Made by a program: the position numbers and the translations under genes. DNA of 64,000 bases from Yponomeuta sedellus (Eukaryota > Arthropoda > Insecta > Lepidoptera > Yponomeutidae): positions 11,561,894 to 11,625,893 of the forward strand of contig OW203747.1 in the NCBI GenBank assembly GCA_934045075.1, written 5' to 3'. The notes beneath the pieces are model-generated. The model ran no database searches. It was not told the origin of the DNA and was given only the letters and a program-made list of their open reading frames with translations. Below, piece by piece: positions 9,761 to 20,395 of this stretch. How positions within the stretch are numbered: the first letter of the stretch is position 1; every line of letters begins with the position of its first letter.

Positions 9761-12700
9761 GTGCGCAACTCCCGGACAGAGTCCACTGAGGAGGAGAAGA
9801 GGAGCGACGAGAGCCGCCCTCTCAGCCATGCCTCGGACTTCAGCCGGGAGCTGTGTGAGTTATTAGCTTAATTCCGGACTTACTCGATTTTTCGTCGGAA
9901 GAGTCCGACCAAGATTCTGCTAATTAATTGTAATTTTAAAAACCTATTTAGAGGCCTAAAAATTCCACCTATGCCGGGACTCAAAGCCGCGACTTCTGGC
10001 TAACTGTGCCAGCGCTCTCCCAACTGAGCTAATGGACGACTCACCGGCATCAGTGAAATTTCGAACCTCTTTACAATACTCTCTGTATTATGTACAGGCA
10101 GCGACATCTGGCTGAAGTAATTTGCATCATTTGCAGCCCCGAGTACCTACTTTGCAGTAGCCTCTAAATAGGGTTTTAAAAATGCTATACCAAATTGCTA
10201 AGAAGTAATAAAAGCTTTTTATTTACACCCTCAGTACCACTGGGTGGCGCGCGGCGCCCAAGGCGTCTGGAAGCGCAGCGACCTCTCACCCGCTACTTGC
10301 CAGTCGTGAGCGACGACTTCGACCTGCGCAGACACCTCGAGTCCGCCGGTAAGTGTCCTAAGACAGTCCTGTGGCAGTATGACAGTCCTCTGAGTCGTCT
10401 ATGACAGGCTGGAAGCGCAGCTACCTCTCACTCGTTACCTGTCTGCGGTAAGTTACGAGTTTGGCCTGCGTCTGCCGGTTAGTGTCCTAAGACAGTCCTG
10501 TGGCAGTATAACAGTCCTCTGAGTCGTCTATGAGTGAGAGGTAGCTGTCTGTGGTAAGTTACGAGTTTGGCCTGCGTAGAGACCTTGAGTCCGCCGGTGA
10601 GTATCCCAAGACAGTCCTGTGGCAGTATGACAGTCTTCTGAGTCGTCTATGACAGGCTGGAAGCGCAGCTACCTCTCACCCGCTACCTGCCAGTCGTGAG
10701 CGACGATTTTGACCTGTGCAAACATCTTGAGTCCGCCGGTGAGTGTCCTAAGACAGTATGACAGTCCTCCGAGCCGTCTATGGCAGGCTGGAAGCGCAGT
10801 GACCCCTCGTTCGCTACCTACACGCCTTAAGTTGCGAGTTTGGCTTGGCAGACACCTTTTGTTTGCCGGTGAGTGTCCTAAAACAGTCCTGTGGCAGTAT
10901 GACAGTCCTCCGAGCCGTCTATGGCAGGCTGTAAGCGCAGCGACCCCTCACTCGCTACCTACACGTCTTAAGTTGCGAGTTTGGCTTGGCACACACCTTT
11001 TGTCTGCCGGTGAGTGTCCTAAAACAGTCCTGTGGCAGTATGACAGTCCTCCGAGCCGTCTATGGCAGGCTGGAAGTGCAGCGACCCCTCACTCGCTACC
11101 TACACGTCTTGTTGCGAGTTTGGCTTGGCAGACACCTTTTGTCTGCCGGTGAGTGTCAGCCATGTCGTCTATGACAAGCTGGAAGTGCATCGACCTCTTA
11201 TCGTTGTAAATGACGACTTCGACCTTGAGTCCACCGGTAAGTGTCCTGAGACAGTAACAGTCGTCTGTGATAGGTTGCATGCGCTGCAATCTCTCACCCA
11301 TTACCTGCACTTTAAAATATTGCACACTGTTTTAAAATATTTTATAAAAACATACTTTTTTTTTACATTTTACATACTGGCACATACATTGCTTCTGGCC
11401 CCACACTAGAATACCCTGTGTCGTGGGAACCAGAAACAACGACATTACAAACATGTAAACATCCAAGACCTGGACTTTTTTTTTTGTTTCCAACCAGGAT
11501 TCGAACCCGGGACCTCTTGCATGGTAGGCAGACGCGCTACCGCTACGCCACAGAGGTCGTCAATATTACTTTATTACTTAATATTAATACAATATTACAA
11601 TGATACTTTATTGTATTACCTCGAGACCCTTAATATAATGAGTTCTTTACGTCTGCCTGAAGCTTCCTATAACAGTCTGATCAATCCTCTCTCGCAGTGT
11701 GGCGGGTCCGAATAATCTTTTAATACAGTCCTATTTAGTTCTCTATAACAGTCTAGTGAGTACTATTGAAACCACCGGTAGGTCCTGGATGACATACCGG
11801 CTATACGTACAATTCAATTCCCACCTCCCAAGTTTTTCCAACTAAAAGATTTTATGATTCTTTACCATCAGTTATATTGAAAACGTACCTGACTTCTTCT
11901 CAGGGCACCAAGTGGAGCTGTGTCCACATGTGACGGTGACGGCGACATCGTGCAGAGGGTACCTACACAAGTTGGGCGCCAAATTCCATACCTGGTCTAA
12001 ACGGTGAGATTTGAGTGAGGCCAAAAATCTCTGTTAACGTTCCCAAATTGAGTCGATATCAACCCTTATCCCTACTGCTGGGGCACGGGTCTTCCTGCAT
12101 CGCAAGAAGGTTAGGCCATACTCCAAAACGGGGGCCGAGTCTGGGTTGGTGGAGGACTGTAAGACAGTGGCGGGGCTTACTGTCAGAAGATATCAAGCCG
12201 CCCATAGGGCCTGTGACATGGCTTAATGACTGCCATTGCATGACAGACGGCACCAACCGCTTAATGTGCCTTGCGAAGCACGGAAGCGCTCGGAAAAAAT
12301 GCCACTAGAGCACAGATTAGATAATAGTTACTACGTAACAGATACATCACTCCCATACTAAAGCGAAAATACCTACGCTTTAATAGCCTACAAAATCTTA
12401 ATAATAATAACTACTGTTCACAGCGAGGAGAAATATACCATAAGTACCCGCTCAAAGAGTCGAGATTGTGTTGCCCACCGTGCGACTCACGTGCAAGCGC
12501 GTCATCGCACGAATGCGCTAGGGTTGTACCTATGATGATTATTACTGTAATAAAACAAATGTTGTGAAATAAAATAACCATATTTATTTATTTATTTATT
12601 TGTCAAAAACATGTTATATAAAATGACAAGCTGACTTTCTTTGAGTTGTTATTAGATCAGGCCTCCCTATTATCTCAAGCCAATTGCGGCGTCTGAAAAG

Positions 12701-15588
12701 CAAAACATTAAGGCATCAAACTTATTTTTTCGCCACTGTGGGCGATTTTGACCGCCACGTTTAATCCTGAAAATGGAATGGATTCTATTTGTCCCTCTCT
12801 ATTCCTAGACAAATATGTAAAAAGACGGGGACAGACAAGACTGATTTTAGTTTTTGGATTGGGCGGATTGTGGCGGTCAGAGTCGACCACATTATATTGG
12901 TTTGAATTCGAGAAATACGTAAATATTTGACATCCATGTTTGTTGAACATGTTTTGTTTCTAATGTTTACTACGAAACACTAAAAAGCCAATTTAGTTGA
13001 TCCTAAATTAACATTAAAAACAAATACACGCACGCATGACAAAGATGGGTAACTACCATCGATCAAATATTACTAAAGTAGTAATATTTTATCGATGGTA
13101 ACTACCCATCTTTGTCGTGCATGTATTTGTTGTTCACGACTCAGCAGTTGCGAGTTAGCAGTTGCTAAAAGTCGTGGAGCGAACTATTATAAAATTGTTA
13201 TTTTTGGCATTTTCCATCAATTTACGACTGATTGTTGTGCATTTTTTAAATTTTTCGGTATAGCCACAGTACAGCCGTGAAAACGAGACAGACAGAGACA
13301 CTTACGCATAATAATGTTAGAACGGATATGGTTATTTAGAATCAAAATTAACAAGTCCACGAAAAAAAGTAGTTACCTTTATGTGTTTAATTTACTTTTA
13401 TAGTACCTACCTAAATGTTTAAAGAAATAAATATAAGATTTAAAATACTACTTACCTTTCTTCGTCTCTCGGCAGTGAAAAAAATGATAACTCTTCATTT
13501 GTTTTTTTACTTTTACACCCATCCACTGCACAATAATTACGTGGTTTCGTCATTTCGAGTAGTAAACGCGGGAAACGTGCGGTGCGAGCGCTCAGGCGGG
13601 CGTAGCGGCCCTGTGTCAGTTGTATCGTGGACGATACGCCGGGCGGCAGGTATATAACGCGTGACCTTGAGCGAGTGACGGACGCCTGACTAGAGGTAGT
13701 CACGGGACGGACACCCATGCTAAACCTTACCGCGCCTGTTGTTGCTTGACTCAAGTGATTGATTCCAATCACTCTGTTCGACTAGGCCACGAGCGCTCCT
13801 TATCCACCGCAACACTAATGTTGTCCTAATTTTGTAAGAATAGTTACCAAGAATTGCAAGTAGTTGATTGCACTCCGGGGATCTCGGTAGCTAGGGACTC
13901 GTACCAGCCTATGTGTTGGATTCAAGACGATTTGAGAAAAGATGAGTGGAGTCTTTTTCTCCACTACAACTCGATGCGAAGACGGCAATAGCAATAGCAT
14001 TGACATTCAGCGAACAGAATGTAAAGTATTTATGTTGAAATACATTTATTAAAACGAAACGTAGCGTAGGACGCCCTGTGACCAGGTGGAGCGACGACAT
14101 TCGAAAAGCGATGGGCAGTGACTGGAAGAGGAGAGCCGAAGATCGGGCACAGTGGCGTGTCTGGGGAGAGTTCTTTGTCCAGCAGTGGACTAACACCAAC
14201 TTATTATGATGATGACATTTCTATGTTTTTTTTATGATTGACATGTTTTATTATATTGAAGTGTATGAATTAATAATATTTTTATGAATTTATGTATTTT
14301 TTATTGACATGATTGTGTATATTATTTAAATTTGTATTTGTGCGATTTTATTGTTTTAAATTTATAATCAACTTGTAACTATTTATAATTTAACTCATAC
14401 AATATGGTTTAAGTGCTTCACTATTGCAATAGGCCACCCTGTAATGATAGTTGTAAGTGTTTTTGTAATAAATAAATAAAATGTCTTTAATTTATCGTAT
14501 TTTTCATTGATGTTTCCTTTTCGCAGGTGGTTCGTTTTCGACCGCGAAGCGAAAACGTTTGTCTACTACTGGGACAAGACCGAGAGGAAACCGCGCGGCG
14601 GAGCCTATTTCCAGGTAAGGCACTAACCCACGGTTTCTGGTACACATGCCGTGAACTTAGTATTAACAGCTGTCAGTTGGCCAAAGTGATATACGATATT
14701 GACCCTTTGTACGTCCCCACTGCTGGGTCACGGGTCTCTTCCTGCACCGTAGGAAGGTTATGTCATACTCCAGCACGGCCAAGTGGCCAGGTGGCCAAGT
14801 TCAGGTTGGTGGAGAATTGTAAGACACTGGCAATAAGGCCTATCAAGCCAAAAGGCCTCTGACATGGCTTAACGACTGTCGTTACATGGAAGCCGGCACC
14901 AACGGCTTAAAGTGCCTTGTGAAGCACAGAAGCACTCGGAAAAAATACCACTAGCGGTAGTCACGGGATGATCTCCCATCCAGTACCTGACCGCGCCTGT
15001 GGTTGCTTAACTCAAGCCATTGATTCCAATCACTCGGTTCGACTAGGCCACGAGCGCTTCTCAGGGCCAAAGTTCATACGAAACAAGCATTTGATTGTTG
15101 TTAACAGTAGATTAACAGATCGTTAGTGCACGAGAAACTGGGGGTAAGACTCTAGGGATTTCATTTAATTGGCGATTTTTTATTTAAAATTAAAACTAAT
15201 AAATGAAATGAAAAAGGTTTTAATCAAAGTAGCACAGAAAATGCGGCTTAGTGAACGTTACAAGTCAAACTAGGGTGGCTTCGTTATGTAAAAAATATTG
15301 AAAGTTTGCCCCAAAAAAATATTTTATACCAAAATATTTAGTTTTAGAGGAGTCCGCCTGTCGTATTTCGCCACAATTTGAAACAATAAACTTCCAAATT
15401 CCCAGGTAATGGAAGAGGTGTACCTAGACCACGGCAACACGTCGAAATCCCCCAATCCTCAGACCACGTTCATTGTGAAGACGCGTCAGCGCCAATACTA
15501 CCTAATGGCGCCATCCGGCGAGGCGGCCCGGATATGGATCGACGCCATTTTTACCGGCGCCCAAGGGTACACAGAGTATTTGGAGTGA
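9761..15588 (+). CDS. LL5-beta/PHLDB-like protein, C-terminal exons with PH domain
   Basis: Five exons are visible, all with AG acceptors and GT donors and in compatible phase: 9761-9854, 10235-10348, 11904-12003, 14527-14614 and 15406-15588 (stop TGA). Read together they give an acidic Ser-rich stretch, then LTRYLPVVSDDFDLRRHLES, then a PH domain: CRGYLHKLGAKFHTWSKR, WFVFDREAKTFVYYWDK, GGAYFQVMEEVYLDH, TTFIVKTRQRQYYLMAPS and the final helix EAARIWIDAIFTGAQGY. The order and the short tail after the PH helix match the C-terminus of PHLDB1/PHLDB2 (LL5) proteins, cortical PIP3-binding scaffolds that anchor microtubule ends and basement-membrane complexes. Upstream exons, coiled coils included, lie outside the window or are unrecognised. 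Introns hold SINEs, a LINE end and decayed copies of the gene's own exons. Assignment by recognition, not by search. Confidence 0.85.
9931..10184. mobile_element. Family F copy with inverted ends in a PHLDB intron
   Basis: TTTTAAAAACCTATTTAGAGGC at the left has its complement at the right end (GCCTCTAAATAGGGTTTTAA); the tRNA core is degenerate. It ends about 50 bp before the acceptor of exon 10235. Confidence 0.65.
10267..11290 (+). repeat. Tandem array of decayed copies of PHLDB exon 2 plus its donor
   Basis: About eight units of roughly 90-145 bp follow each other. Each carries a variant of exon 10235-10348 from its residue LEAQRPLTRY onward, then GCCGGTRAGTGTCCTAAGACAG (donor plus intron start) and CAGTATGACAGTCCTC. 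The unit at 10657-10738 still reads open as LEAQLPLTRYLPVVSDDFDL; later units are frameshifted. All units lack the first ~32 bases of the true exon, including its acceptor. Later units differ mainly by small indels, so the array probably grew by unequal exchange. Long open frames across the later units are by-products of the repeat. Confidence 0.85.
11345..11560 (-). mobile_element. tRNA-derived SINE copy (family T)
   Basis: Read on the minus strand it has a tRNA-like head with box A (TGGCGTAGCGGTAG) and box B (GGTTCGAATCC), then an A-rich junction and the family body (…CAGGTCTTGGATGTTTACATG…GTGGGGCCAGAAGCAATGTATGTG). The copy is close to full length and lies in a PHLDB intron. Confidence 0.75.
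12050..12308 (-). mobile_element. 5S-derived SINE, head truncated
   Basis: Tail and middle are present, ending at GCCACTAG, where the 5S-like head would begin. It lies just after PHLDB exon 11904-12003. Confidence 0.75.
13015..13131. repeat. ~53-bp-arm hairpin
   Basis: ACAAATACACGCACGCATGA…AAATATTACT, a loop of a few bases, then the complement AGTAATATTT…TGTATTTGT. Arms differ by a few bases only. Confidence 0.8.
13691..13797 (-). mobile_element. 5S-derived SINE, head only
   Basis: Contains only the 5S-like head region (GGTCACC-like to CACGAGCGC), the complement of what copy 12050 lacks. Confidence 0.7.
14063..14215 (+). pseudogene. LINE ORF2 C-terminal remnant with GATGAT tail
   Basis: The frame VGRPVTRWSDDIRKAMGSDW… KRRAEDRAQWRVWGEFFVQQ ends at a stop and is followed by a short GATGAT run. 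This is the C-terminal end of a LINE reverse-transcriptase protein, 5'-truncated, in a PHLDB intron. Confidence 0.7.
14688..15064 (-). mobile_element. 5S-derived SINE, full length
   Basis: Complete but diverged copy inside the last PHLDB intron, with GGCCAAAGT at 14679-14687 and 15065-15073 as a probable target duplication. Confidence 0.75.
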
Positions 15589-16352
15589 ATATGTGATAGA
15601 TAATTTTGGATTGGCGCTATCTTTAGTGGCGCCATCATTACTGGGACATACACAGACTATCGGAGTGAATCTGTGATAGTTACGGATTGGCACAATCTTC
15701 AGGGAACGTTTCCATCCTGCGTGACCCATTCAGTTGTAGGAATTCTTCAAAATAACACGTTTCGTCACATGGGGGGTTAGGTCTTCTTTCATCATCTTCA
15801 TCATGCTATATTAGTCCACTGCCGGACATAGCCCTCCCCTAGTGAGCGTTATAGCGCCCTGTCTTCAGCTTGCCCCATCCAGCATCTGCGTATGTCTTTT
15901 ACGTACTCACTACCCCCTGCAGAAATCTAGCGCTTTTTCAAGTTTATAGAGAAAATTCTTGGCGCAGTCGCAGGGGCATCACGCGCCAAACGCCCTATTC
16001 ATATTCACAAATGTAAGTCAAGTAATTTTTAAAGGTGCGCAGGTATTTATGAATAACTACGTGAAAACTAGTCCGGGGTTAACCGATGGTTGGAAGGGGA
16101 TTAGAAATTGTAAAAAATGGGTCAGGTTGTATGGGTGTTACGTTCCCTTAAGTTTGCTGTAGGATGCACAGAGTAATTGGAGTGAATCTGTGATGGATAA
16201 GCATTGACCGGATATGGATTGACGCCATCTTTCCCGGGGGCCAAGGGTACACGGAGTATTTGAGAGTGGTTCTGTGGTGGATATGGATTGACCCTATCTT
16301 TACCCGCGCTCAAGAATACAAACAGTGTTTGAAGTGAATCTGTGACGCTTTT
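15526..16352 (+). repeat. Duplicated tails of the PHLDB last exon
   Basis: The last coding segment and stop (about 15530-15600, ending …TACACAGAGTATTTGGAGTGAAT) recur in diverged form at about 15611-15690, 16150-16195 (short), 16200-16272 and 16275-16350. Each repeats the order GGATATGGATTGACGCCAT, ACCGGCGCCCAAGGGTAC, ACAGAGTATTTGGAGTGAAT, CTGTGATRG. The copies are out of frame or broken and lie in the 3' untranslated or flanking region. Confidence 0.75.
15795..15895 (-). pseudogene. LINE 3' end remnant
   Basis: On the minus strand: CGCAGATGCTGGATGGGGCA, AGACAGGGCGCTATAACGCT and TCCGGCAGTGGACTAATATA, the same LINE end as at 46066. Confidence 0.55.
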
Positions 16353-19200
16353 TGGTAGTATATTTAAAGGTTTCAAACCCGGCAAATATCGCCCGCTAAC
16401 CTACATTTTCTTACCCCTTTAAGCAGTTAGCGATATTTTTCAGTTTTCGAGCATGAATCTGACCTCAATGAGCCGTGTCGGCAAATGAGGAGCCCCTCAT
16501 TCGTCAAATAAATGAATGGAATTAAAACAAAATGTGCCTAAAATGTGTGTCTAAATTTTTTTGTCGAGCATTGAGCTGAGCTTTCTCAGTCAATCTAGCA
16601 TAGATTAATGGTATCATTTATAAAAACACGGTTCCCTTATTAAATCACATTATCAATAAATAGGTAAGTCTGTGCGAAAAAATGTCCTTTTCCTTGAAAT
16701 GTCTACCACAGACTATTTATAAATATTTATTGCACTAATTACCTAAGTAAATGTACGAGGGCGTGCTTAAATAGCCTGTGATAAATAGTCAATTAAAAGA
16801 AGTAGTCTGGGAATAGTGTTTTTATAAATAAGAATACGAATTGGTGTCCTTACCCATAAGGAATATGCGAAATTGCGGTACTTTTCTAGTGATACATTGA
16901 TGCAACAATGGAAGTTTCGGCTTATATCGAGAACTTTTTGTTTAAGGTGCCTTTTTATGTGACACGAGTGTTGTGAACTATTCCCTATTTAAAAAAAATA
17001 TCACAATATGTAATAAATAAGAAAGCTTCGTTGGAAATCACAAAGCCAACACTTTTTGTATATTCCACTTTCAACAATTCAACTAATCATTAATTCGGAA
17101 TATATATCTAATTAAATTTATCCTCTTAGTAGAATAATGTTGTCGTAGATTCTGGAAAATGTGTTATTTTTGTGATTCAAAGTTTCAAAGGGAAAATTAC
17201 CTTTTACCATGGTTGCCTATCATTTACTAGTTTGGGGACTAATATGGGACTAATATGGTCTCAAATCGAAAATATTGGTGCTACAGTACTATGAAGGTAC
17301 ATGACTAAAAGGTCTTATTATTCCGTGAAGAATATGAAAGAAAGAGAAACGTATTTTTACAAAACTAAGATCTGCTTAGAAAAATTCTCGAAACTTTTTC
17401 ACAATATAAGTTGCGAATGAATTTTTTTATTGTAATTTTAAATATGTAGAAGCAGTATTTTTATATTAAAAAATATTACATAAAAGGCTTTTTACACGTC
17501 AAACCTAAGTAACAATTAAAAAAATTATGAATATTCAGAAGCATGTGTGAAGCTAAGTGAAGTAAGTGTAATTATCTTTGATGAAAATGAATTTTATATC
17601 ATTGTGATTTTTATAGCAATAAACACTATCGGCTTTATTAAAAAAAACACCATTCCTTTAGGACACTCCTTATAGTCTGTTTATTTAATCTGTGAATAAG
17701 TCTTCTTTTAAATCGCCACCACAGACTATTTGAGTCAGCGTTTTTGGAGTGTTTTGAGGAATTGTTTTTGGCCCTATGAATCGGACAATAATATTAGAAA
17801 TAAAGTGCCAATATTTGTAACCAATTCACTACATAACTTTCTAAATACCACTGTTTTAGGCGCTACGTGGGCCTATCTAGCGCCACCTAAGGAATGAAAA
17901 TCATAAGTTGTTTTATACTCAGTTTTTTTCAAAAAGTGAACAACTGTGACTATTTTACAACCTAAAATGTAGAATAACCTAAGACTTTAATCGGTTTCCG
18001 CTAAAAACGCCCGTTTTCGGCAAAACTGCTTTAAAGTCCTAGACTCTAGCACCTAGCTTCTTTTCAGACGGTTCTAAAAATATTTACTATATTTATTATA
18101 TGCACGGATGTAAATTGACATCCGTGATTATATAATGTTCCTTTTTCCAAAGACGCGACGTTATAAAAGTAAACCGGTCTTTTTTTCCATTAGTGGCGCT
18201 ACATAGCACCGGGTTGGGCGTTAAGGTCCGTGGCATCCAAACTTGTATCGGTGCCTTTTGTTCAAGACTGATAAAAATATTTAGCAATGAATTTTCTATT
18301 GCAAATGTGATTCTGTATTTTTGCTTTAACGATTTGATTTGCATATGGACTTTCGAAATTGTTTTCAATATTTTAAATAACGTTACCATAAAATATAAAT
18401 GCTAGACAATACTATATTATGGTCTGGGTTAGGTAGATTACCTAAATGAAATATATATTTTAATTAGTAATTACTTTTTTTATCAATATTGCGTGTGTAT
18501 TTTTGTACATTTTTTGTACAAAAGTTATGATACTTTTTACTTAACTTAAGTAACTTTTAGCTTTTAACAGTTTTTAAGTACAAAAATATAATTATTCTCC
18601 TTATATTTTTTACTGTGGTTGTTCTGATCAGTGCCCAGTGGATTTTTAACAGATAATTATGTTTTTAAGTATGTAAACTTTAAATAGGCAACTATAATGT
18701 ATTTTGTCCTAGAATAAGTTTATAAACTATGGCTGCATACCAACTAAAATTAGATATTAATTGTAAGATCACAATAACTATACTGAATGAATAAAACTAT
18801 GGAAAATGATATTTTTTTTGTTTTCTTTCAATGAGTTCAAAACGAACAGTAAATACGAACTCGCTAAATAGATGAGGACTCATACCAAACAGTAAAAAAA
18901 GAACAAAGTAAAGACTAACATTTAGTCTCTTGCACTACTTGTGGTTGACTGGTAGAAAATGCTTGTAGCATTAAGTCCGCCACATTGCCATTGTATTTTT
19001 TTTTACATATATGTGCAATACACGTAACATAATAAAGACCGAATTTTCGCTGTTATAAACCAATTATGTCGTTTTTTTTATTATTTTTTATTCAAACATG
19101 ATCTTATATTACGAATAAAAAAACAAGTCACTGTCACATAAAATAAACTATTCTGCGTGTACAAACTACAGGGGATTACCACAGATGTAAAAGAAAGATA
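16353..19200. other. AT-rich stretch downstream of the PHLDB-like gene
   Basis: No gene recognised. The block 17985-18080 (GGTTTCCGCTAAAA…ACTGCTTTAAAGTCCTAGA) recurs at 31795-31910. Some of it may be 3' untranslated sequence. Confidence 0.4.
16507..16512 (+). promoter_or_regulatory. Candidate poly(A) signal of the PHLDB-like gene
   Basis: AATAAA about 0.9 kb after the stop codon; there are others further on. The choice between them is a guess. Confidence 0.3.
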
Positions 19201-19207
19201 CGTACAG

Positions 19208-20091
19208 TGCGTTCACATTAACTTGACGCGTGAGAGAATTGGTAGCACTGAGATGTTTACTGTTACCATGTTAAATAAGAAATCATTCCCATTACTTGGG
19301 GGCCGTCCATTAATCACGTGAGGCTTGAAAGGGGGGGGGGGGGGGATTTGACAAAAATCACGAAATGTCACAAGGGGGGAGGGGGGTGTAGTAAAGATAC
19401 CACGTGTATATATTTTTTTATTATTTTTTCGCGCGATTTTTAAATTGAAAAGCAGCGTGTAGTGTGACCTTGACTCGCCGTTGCTAGGCAACGAACAAAG
19501 TACCTTCTCACGCGCCGCCGACGACCGCCCGCTCGGCACGCCGATCGCCAGTTATTCTGTTGTTTTCGCGCCGAATACTTAATTTCAGAATAAAATAAGA
19601 TTATACTTTATACATGAAATAAGATAATATTCTAAAATATGCTAACATAAAAAGGAGATCAAATATATGTGAAGCCAAGCTTCCAGGCTTGTAATTGCCT
19701 GACATTTACATGTATTATAGTAAAACGACACAAAAATATATCATGACATATACGATACCAAATTAATCTATAAATCCAACACGCGCGCTAGCGAGCGCAA
19801 GGCAATTCTAGTTCTAAAAAAAATTAAGATTTTTTGTAGGTACGAAAAATACACGTGATGTTGGGTGGGGGGTGGGGTGGTAGTCTTTAACCTCACCATG
19901 TATCACCAAGGGGGAGGGGGGTTTAAAAATGCTTAAAAAAAGATCACGTGATTAATGGACGGCCCCTTGGGGAAAATAAAAGGATTGAGGGCTTGTTTTA
20001 CCATCTTCCGATTAGGTCTAAAAGCTAATTCACATGTTATGTCCTTGTTACCAATTCTCTCACGCGTCAAGTTAATGTGAACGCATTATAC
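19208..20091. mobile_element. Inverted-repeat element containing a second nested inverted-repeat element
   Basis: Outer ends GCGTTCACATTAACTTGACG (19209-) and its complement (to ~20086). Inner element about 19301-19965, GGGCCGTCCATTAATCACGTG… with inverted CACGTGATTAATGGACGGCCC, flanked by CTTGG on both sides. G-runs lie inside the inner ends. No transposase seen. Confidence 0.75.
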
Positions 20092-20395
20092 TGTGAATAA
20101 CGCACTAAAAAATAAGCCTAATCTGTGAAGATAGATCTACAAAAAAAGTAAAACGTCAATTATAACCTATTAGCAAAACATCAAAACCACAGAGCATATA
20201 ATCAAAACAACAGCGACTGTCAAATCGGTGTTCTTGGTTAGCGCATGTGCTTTCGAGATATTATTCTGTTTTGACTGTTGTGTCAACTTTGTGTTGACTC
20301 CCTGGTGTAATTTACTTTGTGTTTGTGTTGTTCTATATTTATATCAGTAGTTTGTGCATCTGGATTGGTAAGTAATACCATTTCCCTCACTAACC

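Noticed and set aside
10657..10738. Mutually exclusive alternative exon of the PHLDB-like gene
   Set aside because: The copy lacks the native acceptor, and the available AG sites give the wrong phase with the preceding exon.
10709..11152. 147-codon open frame as a gene
   Set aside because: It is in a different frame from the real exon and consists of the tandem exon-derived repeat read through.
13452..13772. 106-codon open frame on the minus strand (…CAVDGCKSKKTNEELSFFSL…)
   Set aside because: The C-terminal part resembles the start of a THAP-type zinc finger (CAVDGCKSKKTNEELSFFSLP), but it runs into a SINE at its N-terminal end and no continuing exon was found. It may be a THAP-domain scrap from a transposase or host gene; too little to annotate as a gene.
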